This document shows, one piece after another, positions 8,615-16,392 of a stretch of DNA of 56,962 nt. The notes below the pieces were generated by a model. The model ran no database searches, was not told the DNA's origin, and saw only the letters and a list, made by a program, of their open reading frames with translations. Origin of the DNA: Planctomycetota bacterium (lineage in GTDB: Bacteria > Planctomycetota > Phycisphaerae > Phycisphaerales > UBA1924); NCBI GenBank assembly GCA_024276195.1, contig JAJRXR010000001.1, positions 1 through 56,962 of the forward strand. The letters are read 5' to 3'. How positions within the stretch are numbered: position 1 is the first letter of the stretch; the number at the start of each line of letters is the position of its first letter. Made by a program: the position numbers and the translations under genes.

Positions 8615-9184
8615 TCAGGACGAGGTGCGATCAACGACGCGGTAGGCCTCACGCTCGCCGCGCCCGCGCAGGGGGTAGTCCTTGCGGAGCGGGTGCCCGG
8701 GGTAGTCGCGCCAGAGCAGGATGCGGCGCAGGTCGGGGTGGTTGCGAAAGCGGATGCCGAACATGTCGAAGACTTCGCGTTCGGTCCACTCGGCGCCGGG
8801 CCAGAGGTCTGTCACGGAATCGACTTCGAGCGCGGGGTCGGGCTCGATGCCTTCGGTCGAGATCGACGGGTCCAGGTAGACCTTGACGAGCAGGCGGTCG
8901 TCACGCGAGTACGAGCAGAGGTTGTAGACCACCGCGAACCGCCCGAGCGTCTCTGCGGGGTAGTCGTTGTAATCGACGGCGGTGACGTCGGAGAGGAAGT
9001 TGAAGGCGCAGCGCTCGTCGGAGCGGAGGAAGGCCATGACCTCGTGCAGATCCGCGGGGTTGAGGATCAGCGTCGCCTGGCCCCGGAACTCGGTCCCGCG
9101 CAGGGTCGTGTCCGGAAAGCGCTCTTTGAGGACAGCGAAGATCGGGTGGTCGAGGGTCGGGGCCTTGCCCTGGGATTGGCTCAT
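8615..9184 (-). CDS. nuoC: NADH-quinone oxidoreductase subunit C
   Basis: The 30-kDa peripheral-arm subunit of respiratory complex I, which helps scaffold the iron-sulfur chain on the cytoplasmic side. The family signature is clear: EWTEREVFDMFGIRFRNHPD followed by LRRILLWRDYPGHPLRKDYPL (about residues 131 to 170). Length 189 fits a stand-alone NuoC rather than a NuoCD fusion. It starts at ATG 9184, 17 bases after the stop of the upstream gene, and ends at TGA. No other nuo gene is in the window, so this copy lies apart from whatever operon encodes the rest of complex I. Confidence 0.93.
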   Translation of the reverse strand: MSQSQGKAPTLDHPIFAVLKERFPDTTLRGTEFRGQATLILNPADLHEVMAFLRSDERCAFNFLSDVTAVDYNDYPAETLGRFAVVYNLCSYSRDDRLLVKVYLDPSISTEGIEPDPALEVDSVTDLWPGAEWTEREVFDMFGIRFRNHPDLRRILLWRDYPGHPLRKDYPLRGRGEREAYRVVDRTSS

Positions 9185-9201
9185 GCGCTCACTTTAGCGG
9201 C

Positions 9202-9906
9202 CTAGGCGAGCCCGAGCGCTTCCAACTGCGGCGATGGATCGCCCAGCACCACGAGGGGGAGCCCCGTCTCGCTGGCCCGCTCGATCAGACGCGAGATCAG
9301 GCCTGTCGGGAGATCGCCTTGCCCGAGCGGGACCTGCTCGATCCGGCGGGGCGAGAGCGGGCGGGCGTCGGACAGGACGATGGCCTCGGTCTCGGGACGC
9401 CCGGCGAGCGTGCCCATGATCCGGTCGAGGTGGTCGGACGCGTCGGCGAGCATCGAGCTTGTCAGCATCGCGACCGGGTCGAGCAAGAGGTGGAAGACCC
9501 CGTCAGCGCGGGCGTTCAAAAAGGTGAGGCAGGAGCGCGGGTCAGAGAGCACATGCGCAGCGTGCGGGCGCAGGAGCAGTGTTTGGCCTTGCTCGATGAG
9601 AGTCGGGGCGAGCCGATCGCACATGGACAGCAGCGCCGCCCAGCCCGGCCCGGTCCAGGTTTCGAGCGCGGGCTCAGCGCCGCCTTCGACGCCCTCGATC
9701 CAGCCGGACCACATCGCCAGGCGGCGGGGCGGCAAGTCGGGCGGCAGCACGGGCTCGTGGGCGATCGGGTTGCGCCCGTACCAACGGGCCAAGGGCGCCC
9801 CGCCTTCGAGCGGCTCGATTAGGCTGTGCTCGAGCGACCCGGGCTGGGCGGCGGGCTGAGCGGCGGGCTGAGCCCGGAGCACATGGAGCGTTGAGCGTTC
9901 TGGCAC
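9202..9906 (-). CDS. Unknown protein, possibly TIM-barrel sugar-isomerase-like
   Basis: About 234 residues from a GTG at 9906 (a longer start at 9960 would add 18 residues without typical features). I do not recognise it with certainty. The middle and end have the rhythm of a xylose-isomerase-like TIM barrel: LLLRPHAAHVLSDPRSCLTF, then FHLLLDPVAMLTSSM, then DHLDRIMGTLAGR and IVLSDARPL, with PLVVLGDPSP near the C-terminus. The usual metal-binding Glu and His pattern is not convincingly present. It stops at TAG just upstream of nuoC and is likely co-transcribed with it. Reading past that TAG adds six residues, to a TGA that overlaps the nuoC ATG. Confidence 0.5.
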   Translation of the reverse strand: MPERSTLHVLRAQPAAQPAAQPGSLEHSLIEPLEGGAPLARWYGRNPIAHEPVLPPDLPPRRLAMWSGWIEGVEGGAEPALETWTGPGWAALLSMCDRLAPTLIEQGQTLLLRPHAAHVLSDPRSCLTFLNARADGVFHLLLDPVAMLTSSMLADASDHLDRIMGTLAGRPETEAIVLSDARPLSPRRIEQVPLGQGDLPTGLISRLIERASETGLPLVVLGDPSPQLEALGLA

Positions 9907-9952
9907 GCCCGGACGGTAGGCCCGCGCCGAACATGCGCGGCAGGGCTTGCGC

Positions 9953-10054
9953 GTGGGCAATGTCCGCGCTGATTACACCCTGGAGTTGGTTGAGGGGCGG
10001 GTCCGATACCTGTTCGCCCGCGTGATGGACGCCCGTTCGGCGTCGGTCGTGTGA
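9953..10054 (+). CDS. Very small protein (33 residues), tentative
   Basis: A short reading frame from GTG to TGA, read VGNVRADYTLELVEGRVR and then YLFARVMDARSASVV. Third positions are strongly G/C, as in neighbouring genes. An AGGG lies about 8 bases before the GTG. It sits 20 bases before the ATG of the next gene in the same direction, so the two could be a pair. An overlapping frame from ATG 9933 gives a Trp-rich peptide that looks less gene-like. I recognise no family. Confidence 0.35.
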   Translation: MGNVRADYTLELVEGRVRYLFARVMDARSASVV

Positions 10055-10074
10055 GGCAGACAGGGGCGCCGAAG

Positions 10075-10359
10075 ATGATGCAATCGCTGTTCGAATCGCG
10101 ACGCAGGCCGGTCGAGGTGGAGGCCCCGGGCGAGCGGAGCGGGGCGTGGCGTCTGAGCCGGGAGCAGGTGGTCGATCAGATTCTGACGATCAACCCGTCG
10201 GCCGGGCGGGGGTTTCTGGAGCAGTTTGGGGCCGACGGGCTGGGGGAGTACCTCGACCGTCTCATCAAGGCCCGCAGCCCGAGGGGCGGGGAATCCAGGT
10301 TTGTGCGCCGGGGCGATACCCCGGCGATTGTCGGCGACGCCCGAGGGCGGCGGCGATGA
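10075..10359 (+). CDS. Small conserved-looking protein, unknown function
   Basis: A 94-residue soluble protein. ATG 10075 is chosen because AGGGG lies 8 bases upstream; a GTG at 10051 would overlap the previous stop region. The N-terminus is basic and variable (FESRRRPVEV). The core LSREQVVDQILTINPSAGRG followed by FLEQFGADGLGEYLDRLI looks like a compact helical domain, and the tail is rich in Arg and Gly. No catalytic motif is visible. I propose no function. Confidence 0.6.
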   Translation: MMQSLFESRRRPVEVEAPGERSGAWRLSREQVVDQILTINPSAGRGFLEQFGADGLGEYLDRLIKARSPRGGESRFVRRGDTPAIVGDARGRRR

Positions 10360-10648
10360 GCCGGCGGCGGCGGACGGGGTCTGTGGTGGGCCCCCGTCCG
10401 CTTGCCAGCGGTTCTCGGACTCATGCTCATCGAGAAATCGTCCGATGATGTTCCCGGACGTCGCGGGGGGGCTCAAGCTGTCGGCGCACGGCGTCCGATA
10501 AAGCCCCAGAGATCAGCCCTGCGGAGCGGGGTCTTTGAGTTCCCTTTGAAGAGCACGGCACAGCGGGTGGAGCCCGGACCTGCCGAACCGAGCATGCACC
10601 CGCGTGGCCAGAGGCCCTCGGGCGCCGAGATACACGGAGACGCAGCCA
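10360..10648 (+). other. Intergenic leader before TolB-like gene
   Basis: About 290 bases without a convincing gene. A perfect 8-base hairpin (GGACGGGG and CCCCGTCC, about 10377 to 10404) lies shortly after the previous stop, without a T-run. A 30-codon frame starting at ATG 10356 overlaps that stop but is Arg-rich and not convincing. The rest probably holds the promoter and leader of the TolB-like gene; I could not pick out a clear -35/-10 pair. Confidence 0.4.
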
Positions 10649-12088
10649 ATGGCCTCGACCCACCACCTGACGCCGACGATTCTGACCAGCGCTGCGGGCC
10701 TGGCCCTGCTGATGAGCGCCTGCACAACGTCCACGACAACGAGCAACTCGCAGAATCACATGAGCGAGGATCCGCCGATCCAGCTTCTCGAAGCCGTCCC
10801 GCCCCAGCACAGTCAATCGACGGCCGCCGCCTCGCAGGGGTGGACCTCGTCTCCCTCGCATTCTCGGGCGAACACCGGGCAGGCGAACAACACCGGCTCC
10901 GGGCTGTCGAGCAACGCGTGGTCTGACATCAGCGACGGGTGGACGATGGTGGGCGTGGCGACGACGGCCGAGGCCGGCCCGCCCACGACGCGGAACGATC
11001 CTTATGCTGGCAGCGCGTTCAAGACGCACGACCCGCAGAACCGCGAGCTGAGTGTCCGCCTGTACGGCGAGGAACTGGGCGAGAACATGCCCCGCGAGAT
11101 CAACGCGGAGAAGCTCTCGCGCGCGATCGCGAACATGCAGCAGGTGACGTTCTCGCACGAGGGCGCCGACTTTGATCCGCAGGTCTCGCCCGACGGGCGC
11201 ACGATCGTGTTCGCCTCGACGCAGCACCGTCCGACGAGCGATATCTACATCAAGAACGCGAACTCGCGCGTGATGACGCGTCTGACCGAGGACGTGAACC
11301 AGGACGTGATGCCGTCGATCAGCCCGGACGGGCAGTTCGTGGTGTTCAGCTCGAACCGCTCGGGCAACTGGGATCTGTACATGATGCCGACGGCCAGCGG
11401 CAAGGCCGTGCAGCTGACCAACGACACGGCCAACGAGCTGCACCCGTCGTGGTCGCCCGATGGGACGCAGATCGTGTTCAGCCGCCTGGGCCTGACATCG
11501 CAGCGCTGGGAGATGTGGATCGTTGACGTGCAGAACACGTCCGGTGCGCAGTTCATCGGCTTCGGGCTGTTCCCGGAGTGGTGCCCGGTGCCCGGGACGG
11601 GCTTCCAGGGGGCGGACAAGATCGTGTTCCAGCGCTCGCGCGAGCGCGGGGACCGTGCTTTTAGCATCTGGACCATCGAGTACAACGATTCGCCGGCGCG
11701 GGCCGGGCGTGAGACGGAGATCATGTCCAGCCGGAGCCACGCGCTGATCAACCCGAGCTGGAGCCCGGACGGACGGTTCGTGCTGTACGCGGCGGTGCCC
11801 AACACCGAGAGCTGGAACGCCGGCTCGCACGATCGCCCGGAGACCTCGAGCCTGTGGATGATCGCCGACGACGGGCGCGGGCGCGTCAAGCTCACCGGCG
11901 GGTCTGCGGTTGATCTGATGCCCGTCTGGGGCGCCAACGGCAAGGTGTATTTCGTCTCGGACCGTTCGGGCAACGAGAACCTGTGGTCGTTCGATATCGC
12001 CCCGGCGGTGCAGGCGGCCAGCGCCCAAATCCCCGAGTTCCGGAACGGGGACATGCCCTTCGTCGAGGCGCCCAGCACGACGGACTGA
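10649..12088 (+). CDS. TolB-like beta-propeller lipoprotein (PD40 repeats)
   Basis: A 479-residue exported lipoprotein. ATG 10649 is chosen because GGAGA lies 9 bases upstream and a signal peptide follows at once, ending in the lipobox LMSAC. After a low-complexity Ser/Thr/Asn-rich linker come at least five WD40-like PD40 repeats with the hallmark DPQVSPDGRTIVFAS, SISPDGQFVVFSSNRSG, HPSWSPDGTQIVFSR, NPSWSPDGRFVLYA and MPVWGANGKVYFVSDRSG. These build a TolB-type propeller. Pal, TolA, TolQ and TolR are not nearby, so this is a TolB-like protein rather than a proven Tol-Pal component. A strong hairpin terminator follows the stop. Confidence 0.85.
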   Translation: MASTHHLTPTILTSAAGLALLMSACTTSTTTSNSQNHMSEDPPIQLLEAVPPQHSQSTAAASQGWTSSPSHSRANTGQANNTGSGLSSNAWSDISDGWTMVGVATTAEAGPPTTRNDPYAGSAFKTHDPQNRELSVRLYGEELGENMPREINAEKLSRAIANMQQVTFSHEGADFDPQVSPDGRTIVFASTQHRPTSDIYIKNANSRVMTRLTEDVNQDVMPSISPDGQFVVFSSNRSGNWDLYMMPTASGKAVQLTNDTANELHPSWSPDGTQIVFSRLGLTSQRWEMWIVDVQNTSGAQFIGFGLFPEWCPVPGTGFQGADKIVFQRSRERGDRAFSIWTIEYNDSPARAGRETEIMSSRSHALINPSWSPDGRFVLYAAVPNTESWNAGSHDRPETSSLWMIADDGRGRVKLTGGSAVDLMPVWGANGKVYFVSDRSGNENLWSFDIAPAVQAASAQIPEFRNGDMPFVEAPSTTD

Positions 12089-12101
12089 CTCACCCTCTCC
12101 C

Positions 12102-12133
12102 GGGAAGCGCCCAACCCGGGCGCTTCCCGCTTT
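12102..12133 (+). terminator. Intrinsic terminator after TolB-like gene
   Basis: Perfect 11-base inverted repeat, GGGAAGCGCCC at 12102 to 12112 and GGGCGCTTCCC at 12118 to 12128, around a 5-base loop, followed by GCTTTGCG. It lies 14 bases after the TGA of the TolB-like gene. The T-run is short, so the strength is uncertain. Confidence 0.7.
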
Positions 12134-12206
12134 GCGCGACCGGCCCAGCCCGGGAGCACGCGATTCGTCACGGGGCAGGAGGCCTCGCGTGAAGGGCAAG
12201 GACGCC

Positions 12207-12983
12207 ATGACAAGTGCACAGCTCCATGTAATGGGCGTACTGGCCATGATCGGTGTCGCGTGCCTGCTCGGCGCGTGCTCCGATGGCTCTGTTCGCCTGT
12301 CGAACCCGCAGGTGCTCACGGCGCCGTACGACCGCGAGGGCGGCGAGCTGATCTGGGGCGTCGCCCCCCTGCGCAACGAGTCGGGCACCAGCACGCTCGA
12401 TGCGCTCAGCGTCACCGACTCGCTCGTGCACGCCATCGAGCAGGTCCGCGGTATCCGCACCGTCCCCGTGAACCGGGCGATCGAGACGATGCGTTCGCTC
12501 GAGATGCACGGCGTCTCGACGCCCGCCGACGCGAAACGCCTGGCCCAGGCGATGGGTGTGGATGCGCTGGTCGTCGGCTCGATCACGGCGTGGGATCCGT
12601 ACGACCCGCCTGTCATTGGCTTGACCCTGGCGCTGCACGCTGACCCGGGTGTGCTCGTCGGAACCCGGGGCGAGCTTGATTCGCAGCGCCTGACACGACT
12701 CTCAACAGAATACGACCCGGCGGCCCGGTCCCGGTATCTGTCGGCGCCGGTCACGGTCGCCAGCGACGTGCTCGATGCGCGCGACCACGGGGTGCTGCTC
12801 GAGCTTCGCGAGTACGCCGACGGACGCTCGGACACGGAATCAGCGCTCGGATGGAAGGTTTACACGGCATCAATGGAGCTGTACACGCAGTTCGCGGCGT
12901 ACCACGCGGTACGCACGCTGCTGGATCAGGAATGGGTCCGTCTTGCCCGAGCGGGAAAGACGGCGACAGCCAACGACGACTGA
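12207..12983 (+). CDS. Lipoprotein with LpoB/CsgG-like fold pattern
   Basis: A 258-residue lipoprotein; ATG 12207 follows an AAGG site and opens a signal peptide ending in the lipobox LLGAC. The mature part reads IWGVAPLRNESGTSTLDALS, VTDSLVHAIEQVRGIRTVPV, then a helix (AIETMRSLEMHG) and AKRLAQAMGVDALVVGSIT. This alternation, a strand with N-E-S, an alpha helix, a strand ending in the small protein's name for itself, then GVDALVVGSI, is typical of the CsgG/LpoB/FlgO group of outer-membrane accessory lipoproteins. The assignment is by pattern only. Its terminal region (about 30 residues) is amphipathic. A hairpin close to the next gene's ribosome site follows. Confidence 0.65.
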   Translation: MTSAQLHVMGVLAMIGVACLLGACSDGSVRLSNPQVLTAPYDREGGELIWGVAPLRNESGTSTLDALSVTDSLVHAIEQVRGIRTVPVNRAIETMRSLEMHGVSTPADAKRLAQAMGVDALVVGSITAWDPYDPPVIGLTLALHADPGVLVGTRGELDSQRLTRLSTEYDPAARSRYLSAPVTVASDVLDARDHGVLLELREYADGRSDTESALGWKVYTASMELYTQFAAYHAVRTLLDQEWVRLARAGKTATANDD

Positions 12984-12997
12984 GCCGCCCGGGACCC

Positions 12998-13014
12998 CCG
13001 GCGGGAAACGCCGG
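12998..13014 (+). promoter_or_regulatory. Hairpin overlapping a ribosome-binding site
   Basis: Arms CCGGCG (12998 to 13003) and CGCCGG (13009 to 13014) around a GGAAA loop. The 3' arm runs straight into GGAAGGAA, the ribosome-binding site of the gene starting at 13028, whose first G's it partly pairs. It could dampen translation of that gene or read-through from the lipoprotein gene. No T-run is present. Confidence 0.3.
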
Positions 13015-13027
13015 AAGGAACCACGGG

Positions 13028-13279
13028 ATGGCACACCCATCATCAAACACTGACCGCACGCCCAGGGACCGGAGCGTGACGCTGATCCGCGGCGTCCACC
13101 GATGGCGCGTTTCGTGCGCCGCGGGCCAGGAACAATCGCTGGTGGATTCGTTGCTCGAGCACGCGCTGAGCGAGAATTCGCCCCTGGGGCTGGAGGATGT
13201 GGCGCTTATCCGGACCCGTCTGGTCTCGGCGCCTCGAATCGGGGTCAATCAGGCCTCGCCAACGCCCGATAGACCCTGA
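13028..13279 (+). CDS. Small soluble protein, unknown function
   Basis: An 83-residue protein between the lipoprotein gene and xerC. ATG 13028 is preceded by a good GGAAGG site. The core is VTLIRGVHRWRVSCAAGQEQ followed by SLVDSLLEHALSENSPLGLE and DVALIRTRLV, a short helical domain. The ends are disordered. I recognise no family. Position between a cell-envelope lipoprotein and a recombinase does not indicate a role. Confidence 0.6.
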   Translation: MAHPSSNTDRTPRDRSVTLIRGVHRWRVSCAAGQEQSLVDSLLEHALSENSPLGLEDVALIRTRLVSAPRIGVNQASPTPDRP

Positions 13280-13335
13280 GACCCGAACCCGCCTTCGCCC
13301 TTTTGCCCGCGGACGGACCCGCCGGAGCCCTGACC

Positions 13336-14358
13336 ATGTCCACGCTGCCCATCACGCTCGCCTTCACACGCTACCTCACCGAGGAGCGTCACTTCAGCCC
13401 GTACACGGCCCGGTGCTACGGCGCGGACCTGCGCCAGTTTGTCGAGTATCTCACCGAGGAGCTCGGCATCGAGATCAACGAGAGCGCCGAGGCGGGCGTC
13501 CTGCGATCACGCGAGAGTGGAGCGGCGGACACCGTGGGGCAGATCGCCCCGGTCACGCTCACCGCACTGATTTGTAAGGGTGAGGCGGACACCATCCGAG
13601 GCTTCCTCGGGCGCCTGGGCGACCACGAGTATTCACCCGCGACGATGGCGCGCAAGATCGCCACGCTGCGATCGTTTTATAAGTGGGCCGACCGGCACTC
13701 GCTCGTGGACGCGAACCCGATGATCCTGATCCGCACCCCACGCCAGAACAAGCGCCTGCCCAAGGCGATCACGATCGAGCAGGTCGAGCAGCTGCTGAGC
13801 GCCCCGGATGAGAACGACATTCTCGGTCGGCGCGACCGGGCGATGCTCGAGACGCTCTACTCGACGGGCATCCGCGTCTCGGAGCTCGTCAGCCTCAACG
13901 CCGAGGATCTGGACGCGACGGGCGAGGCCCTGCACGTGCGCGGCAAGGGGCGCAAGGAGCGGATCGTCCCGCTCGGCTCGCACGCGCTGGGCGCGATCCG
14001 ACGCTACATCGAGATGGTCGCCAACGACCCGCGCCTGACAGAGAACATGCACAGCGGGGCCAATGGGGGCGAGGCGGCGCTGTTTCTCAACAAGCACGGC
14101 AGGCGCCTGAGCAGCCGATCGGTCCGGCGCAAGCTCGATAAATACTTGCGTGAGGTCGGGCTCGACCCGACGATCAGCCCGCACACCCTGCGCCACAGCT
14201 TTGCGACGCACCTGCTCGAGAACGGCGCCGACCTGCGCTCCGTCCAAGAGTTGCTCGGGCACCAGTCGCTCTCGACGACGCAGGTTTACACGCACCTGTC
14301 CACGCAGGGCACACAAAAGACGTACAACGACGCGCACCCGCGGGCCGAGGCGGGCTGA
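13336..14358 (+). CDS. xerC: Tyrosine recombinase XerC/XerD
   Basis: Site-specific recombinase that resolves chromosome dimers at dif with its partner. It has the N-terminal SAM-like core-binding domain (FTRYLTEERHFSPYTARCY) and a C-terminal catalytic domain. Catalytic residues are visible: Arg in STGIRVSELVSLN, Lys in HVRGKGRKERIVPLG, HxxR in SPHTLRHSFATHLLENGADL, His in ELLGHQSLSTT, and the nucleophile Tyr in QVYTHLS. At 340 residues it is longer than the usual 300, with an insert of about 35 residues in the N-terminal domain (around INESAEAGVLRSRESGAAD). XerC versus XerD cannot be settled here. ATG 13336 is the likely start. Confidence 0.93.
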   Translation: MSTLPITLAFTRYLTEERHFSPYTARCYGADLRQFVEYLTEELGIEINESAEAGVLRSRESGAADTVGQIAPVTLTALICKGEADTIRGFLGRLGDHEYSPATMARKIATLRSFYKWADRHSLVDANPMILIRTPRQNKRLPKAITIEQVEQLLSAPDENDILGRRDRAMLETLYSTGIRVSELVSLNAEDLDATGEALHVRGKGRKERIVPLGSHALGAIRRYIEMVANDPRLTENMHSGANGGEAALFLNKHGRRLSSRSVRRKLDKYLREVGLDPTISPHTLRHSFATHLLENGADLRSVQELLGHQSLSTTQVYTHLSTQGTQKTYNDAHPRAEAG

Positions 14359-14366
14359 GCAAAGGA

Positions 14367-14909
14367 CTATCTCTTGTCTGACACGGGCTCCGGGGCGAAG
14401 GCTCCGGAGCCTTTTTCTGCGCTGCGCAGGGCTGCGAGCGATTGCCCGATGGTCCGCCCGGTGGTCGGCACGACAAGCTCAGACGCGATCTCGGCGAGCG
14501 GCACGAGAACAAAGGCTCGCTCTGCGAGGCGCGGGTGCGGCACATGCAATCCCGGCTCGTCGATGACCTGGGCGGCGAAGATAATCAGATCCAGATCCAG
14601 GGTGCGAGGCCCCCACCGGTGCGTGCGCGAGCGGTCTCGCCCGTGGGCGCGTTCGATCGAGTGCAACCGTTCGAGCAGCGCCCGGGCGTTGAGCAATGTG
14701 CGCACGGTGGCGGCGCTGTTGAGGTAGTCGCCCTGCGCGCCGGGGCCGACGGGCGGCGTCTCGATCGGGCGGGCGACGCGGAGTACCTCGACGCCGGGCG
14801 TGAGCGCGAGCGAGCGGATCGCGCTGGCGAGGGTCGCGGCGCGATCGCCGAGGTTGGACCCCAGGGCGATGGCGGCGGTCACGGGACTGGCGGCGGCGCT
14901 GGGCACCAC
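14367..14909 (-). CDS. folK: HPPK, folate pyrophosphokinase
   Basis: 2-amino-4-hydroxy-6-hydroxymethyldihydropteridine pyrophosphokinase transfers pyrophosphate from ATP to the pterin in folate synthesis. The start AIALGSNLGDRAATLASAIR is the N-terminal signature, PIETPPVGPGAQGDYLNSA the pterin-site loop, and DRSRTHRWGPRTLDLDLI the RW-x-P-R-x-LDLD catalytic signature with the two Mg-binding Asp. GTG 14909 is preferred, giving 180 residues; a longer TTG start at 14987 would run through a terminator hairpin. The C-terminus (beyond ALRSAEKG) is encoded by the xerC terminator and is probably not functional. Stop is TAG. Confidence 0.92.
   Translation of the reverse strand: MVPSAAASPVTAAIALGSNLGDRAATLASAIRSLALTPGVEVLRVARPIETPPVGPGAQGDYLNSAATVRTLLNARALLERLHSIERAHGRDRSRTHRWGPRTLDLDLIIFAAQVIDEPGLHVPHPRLAERAFVLVPLAEIASELVVPTTGRTIGQSLAALRSAEKGSGAFAPEPVSDKR
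14386..14416 (+). terminator. xerC terminator, lying inside the folK 3' end
   Basis: GGCTCCGG (14386 to 14393) and CCGGAGCC (14404 to 14411) form a perfect 8-base stem followed by TTTTT, a classical rho-independent terminator for xerC. It lies within the last codons of the convergent folK frame (residues EKGSGAFAPEP), so the two genes overlap in function here. Confidence 0.85.
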
Positions 14910-14944
14910 CCACTCAAGCCCCAGAGCCGGTCGTGGGCAAGACA

Positions 14945-14977
14945 GACGCCCCGAACTTGTGAAAGGTTCGGGGCGTC
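14945..14977 (-). terminator. Terminator-like hairpin after fliA
   Basis: A perfect 12-base inverted repeat, GACGCCCCGAAC (14945 to 14956) and GTTCGGGGCGTC (14966 to 14977), with a 9-base loop, between the fliA stop and the folK start. Read on the minus strand it is followed by TGTCTTG, a weak T tract. It likely ends fliA transcripts before folK. Confidence 0.6.
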
Positions 14978-15034
14978 GTGTGGACAATCTGGGGATGAAT
15001 AAGGGCGGTTGGGGGGTTGGGGGGCGGGAGGGGC

Positions 15035-15895
15035 TCAGCCGACGGGCTCGAGTTCCTTCATGCGGTGCTGCATCTGGGCCTTGAGGCGGGCCAGGATCGA
15101 GCTGTGCATCTGGCTGACGCGGGACTCGGAGAGGTCGAGCGTGGAGCCGATTTCCTTCATGGTCATGCCCTCGTAGTAGTAGAGGATGACGATGAGTCGT
15201 TCGGCCCGGGACAAGCCCTTGGTCATCATGTCCTTGATGTCGCGGCGCTGGACGTCGTGGATCGGGTTGGATTGGGTCTGGTCCTTGATGATGTCGATCT
15301 CGCGCATCTCGCGCCCGCCGTCGGAGTTGAAGGCGCGCCGGGTGATGCTTGTGACGCTGACAGCGGAGGAGTCACGCTTGTACTTGATGAACTCCTCTTT
15401 GTCGATGCTGAGCTTCTTGGCGACCTCCTTGTCCGAGGCCTTCTGACCCGAGGCCATCTCGAGCTTCTGGCGTGCCTGCTCGACCTTGGAGGTACGGTGG
15501 CGGACGAGACGCGGGACCCAGTCCATCGAGCGGAGCTCGTCGAGGATGGCGCCGCGGATGCGCGGGGCGCAGTAGGTCTCGAACTTGACCTTGCGTTCGA
15601 GGTCGAAGGCGTCGATGGCGTCCATCAGGCCGAAGAGGCCGGCGGACATGAGGTCTTCGATGTCCACCTCGTCGGGGAGGCGGGCGTAGATGCGCTCGGC
15701 GTTGTAGCGGACCAGGTGCAGGTACTTCTCCATGAAGAAGTTCCGCAGCGCCTGGCTCGGCTCGTTCTTGTACTCGACCCAGAGGTCGAAGACCTCACGC
15801 TCATCAAACTGCGTCGGGAGCCCGGAAGGCTCTGCGTGACGAGCGGAATGGCGCCCGGAAGCGCGCGCCCGCGAAGTTGGCTTTGTAGCCGCCAT
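15035..15895 (-). CDS. fliA: Flagellar sigma factor sigma-28
   Basis: RNA polymerase sigma factor of the FliA/WhiG group, which transcribes late flagellar genes. It has region 2 (FFMEKYLHLVRYNAERIYARL and VDIEDLMSAGLFGLMDAIDAF, then KFETYCAPRIRGAILDELRS), a region 3 helix (QKLEMASGQKASDKEVAKKL) and region 4 (LILYYYEGMTMKEIGSTLDL is the pattern, here LIVILYYYEGMTMKEIG, with SESRVSQMHSSILARLK as the recognition helix). ATG 15895 is chosen for its AAGGAG site 7 bases upstream, giving 286 residues; a longer upstream frame lacks conserved sequence. It sits at the end of the flagellar block, next to flhF-flhG, as in many bacteria. Confidence 0.95.
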   Translation of the reverse strand: MAATKPTSRARASGRHSARHAEPSGLPTQFDEREVFDLWVEYKNEPSQALRNFFMEKYLHLVRYNAERIYARLPDEVDIEDLMSAGLFGLMDAIDAFDLERKVKFETYCAPRIRGAILDELRSMDWVPRLVRHRTSKVEQARQKLEMASGQKASDKEVAKKLSIDKEEFIKYKRDSSAVSVTSITRRAFNSDGGREMREIDIIKDQTQSNPIHDVQRRDIKDMMTKGLSRAERLIVILYYYEGMTMKEIGSTLDLSESRVSQMHSSILARLKAQMQHRMKELEPVG

Positions 15896-15990
15896 GGTCG
15901 ACTCCTTGACCCAATCACCCACGCCCGCACGAGTGGAAAGTACGCACGGGTTCGGCATGTTCACCGGGCCGTCCATGGCCCAGCGAGGCG

Positions 15991-15996
15991 AGTATA
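15991..15996 (-). promoter_or_regulatory. Possible -10 element upstream of fliA
   Basis: On the minus strand the sequence TTCTTATACTCG contains TATACT, a good match to a sigma-70 -10 element, about 95 bases before the fliA ATG. No convincing TTGACA-like -35 stands 16 to 18 bases upstream. The leader that would follow is rich in GC and partly self-complementary. Confidence 0.28.
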
Positions 15997-16047
15997 AGAA
16001 CTCCCGCCCCGGCGTGCGGGCGACCCGAGGGTGTTTTTACGATTGAT

Positions 16048-16392
16048 TCACGCTGCCGCACGCGAGGGCTCCGCTTCCAACGATTCGGGGGTCGGGTTGT
16101 CCGGACTGTCCGGGTTGCGCGGATCCTGCGCGTCGAGGACCGGGGCCTCGACGCTCGGCGATGTCGGGATCAGATTGCGCGCCCGGTAGGCGTCGATGTG
16201 CTCGTGGGCGACCTTTGTCGCCACCCAGGCGAGGACATGGCCCACGGCGTAGCAGACGACCATCGCGATGATGGACCGGGTGAGGATGGTGGAGAGGGGA
16301 TTCTGCACCGCCCAGCCCGCGATTGCGGCCATGGCGAAGGCGGTCAGGCCCATGACCGCCGAAATCGTCTTGGTTGGCGACTCTGCTCTCAT
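16048..16392 (-). CDS. Small membrane protein in flagellar locus
   Basis: A 114-residue protein with two membrane helices (about residues 10 to 28 and 37 to 57), a basic/His-rich junction (KVAHEHIDAYRAR) and a disordered Pro/Asp/Glu-rich C-terminal tail. It lies between flhG and fliA, and is probably transcribed with them. The ATG has no clear ribosome-binding site; a hairpin with arms CGCGGG and CCCGCG lies just upstream. I recognise no family. A flagellar link is suggested by position only. Confidence 0.6.
   Translation of the reverse strand: MRAESPTKTISAVMGLTAFAMAAIAGWAVQNPLSTILTRSIIAMVVCYAVGHVLAWVATKVAHEHIDAYRARNLIPTSPSVEAPVLDAQDPRNPDSPDNPTPESLEAEPSRAAA

Noticed and set aside
10356-10448. 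30-codon frame starting in ATGA overlap with the 94-residue gene
   Set aside because: Arg/Ser/Gly-rich and crossing a hairpin; no sign of coding beyond its length.
10427-12835. Long minus-strand frame of about 800 codons opposite the TolB-like gene
   Set aside because: Arg-, His- and Pro-rich translation with no domain; it is the stop-poor shadow of a high-GC gene.
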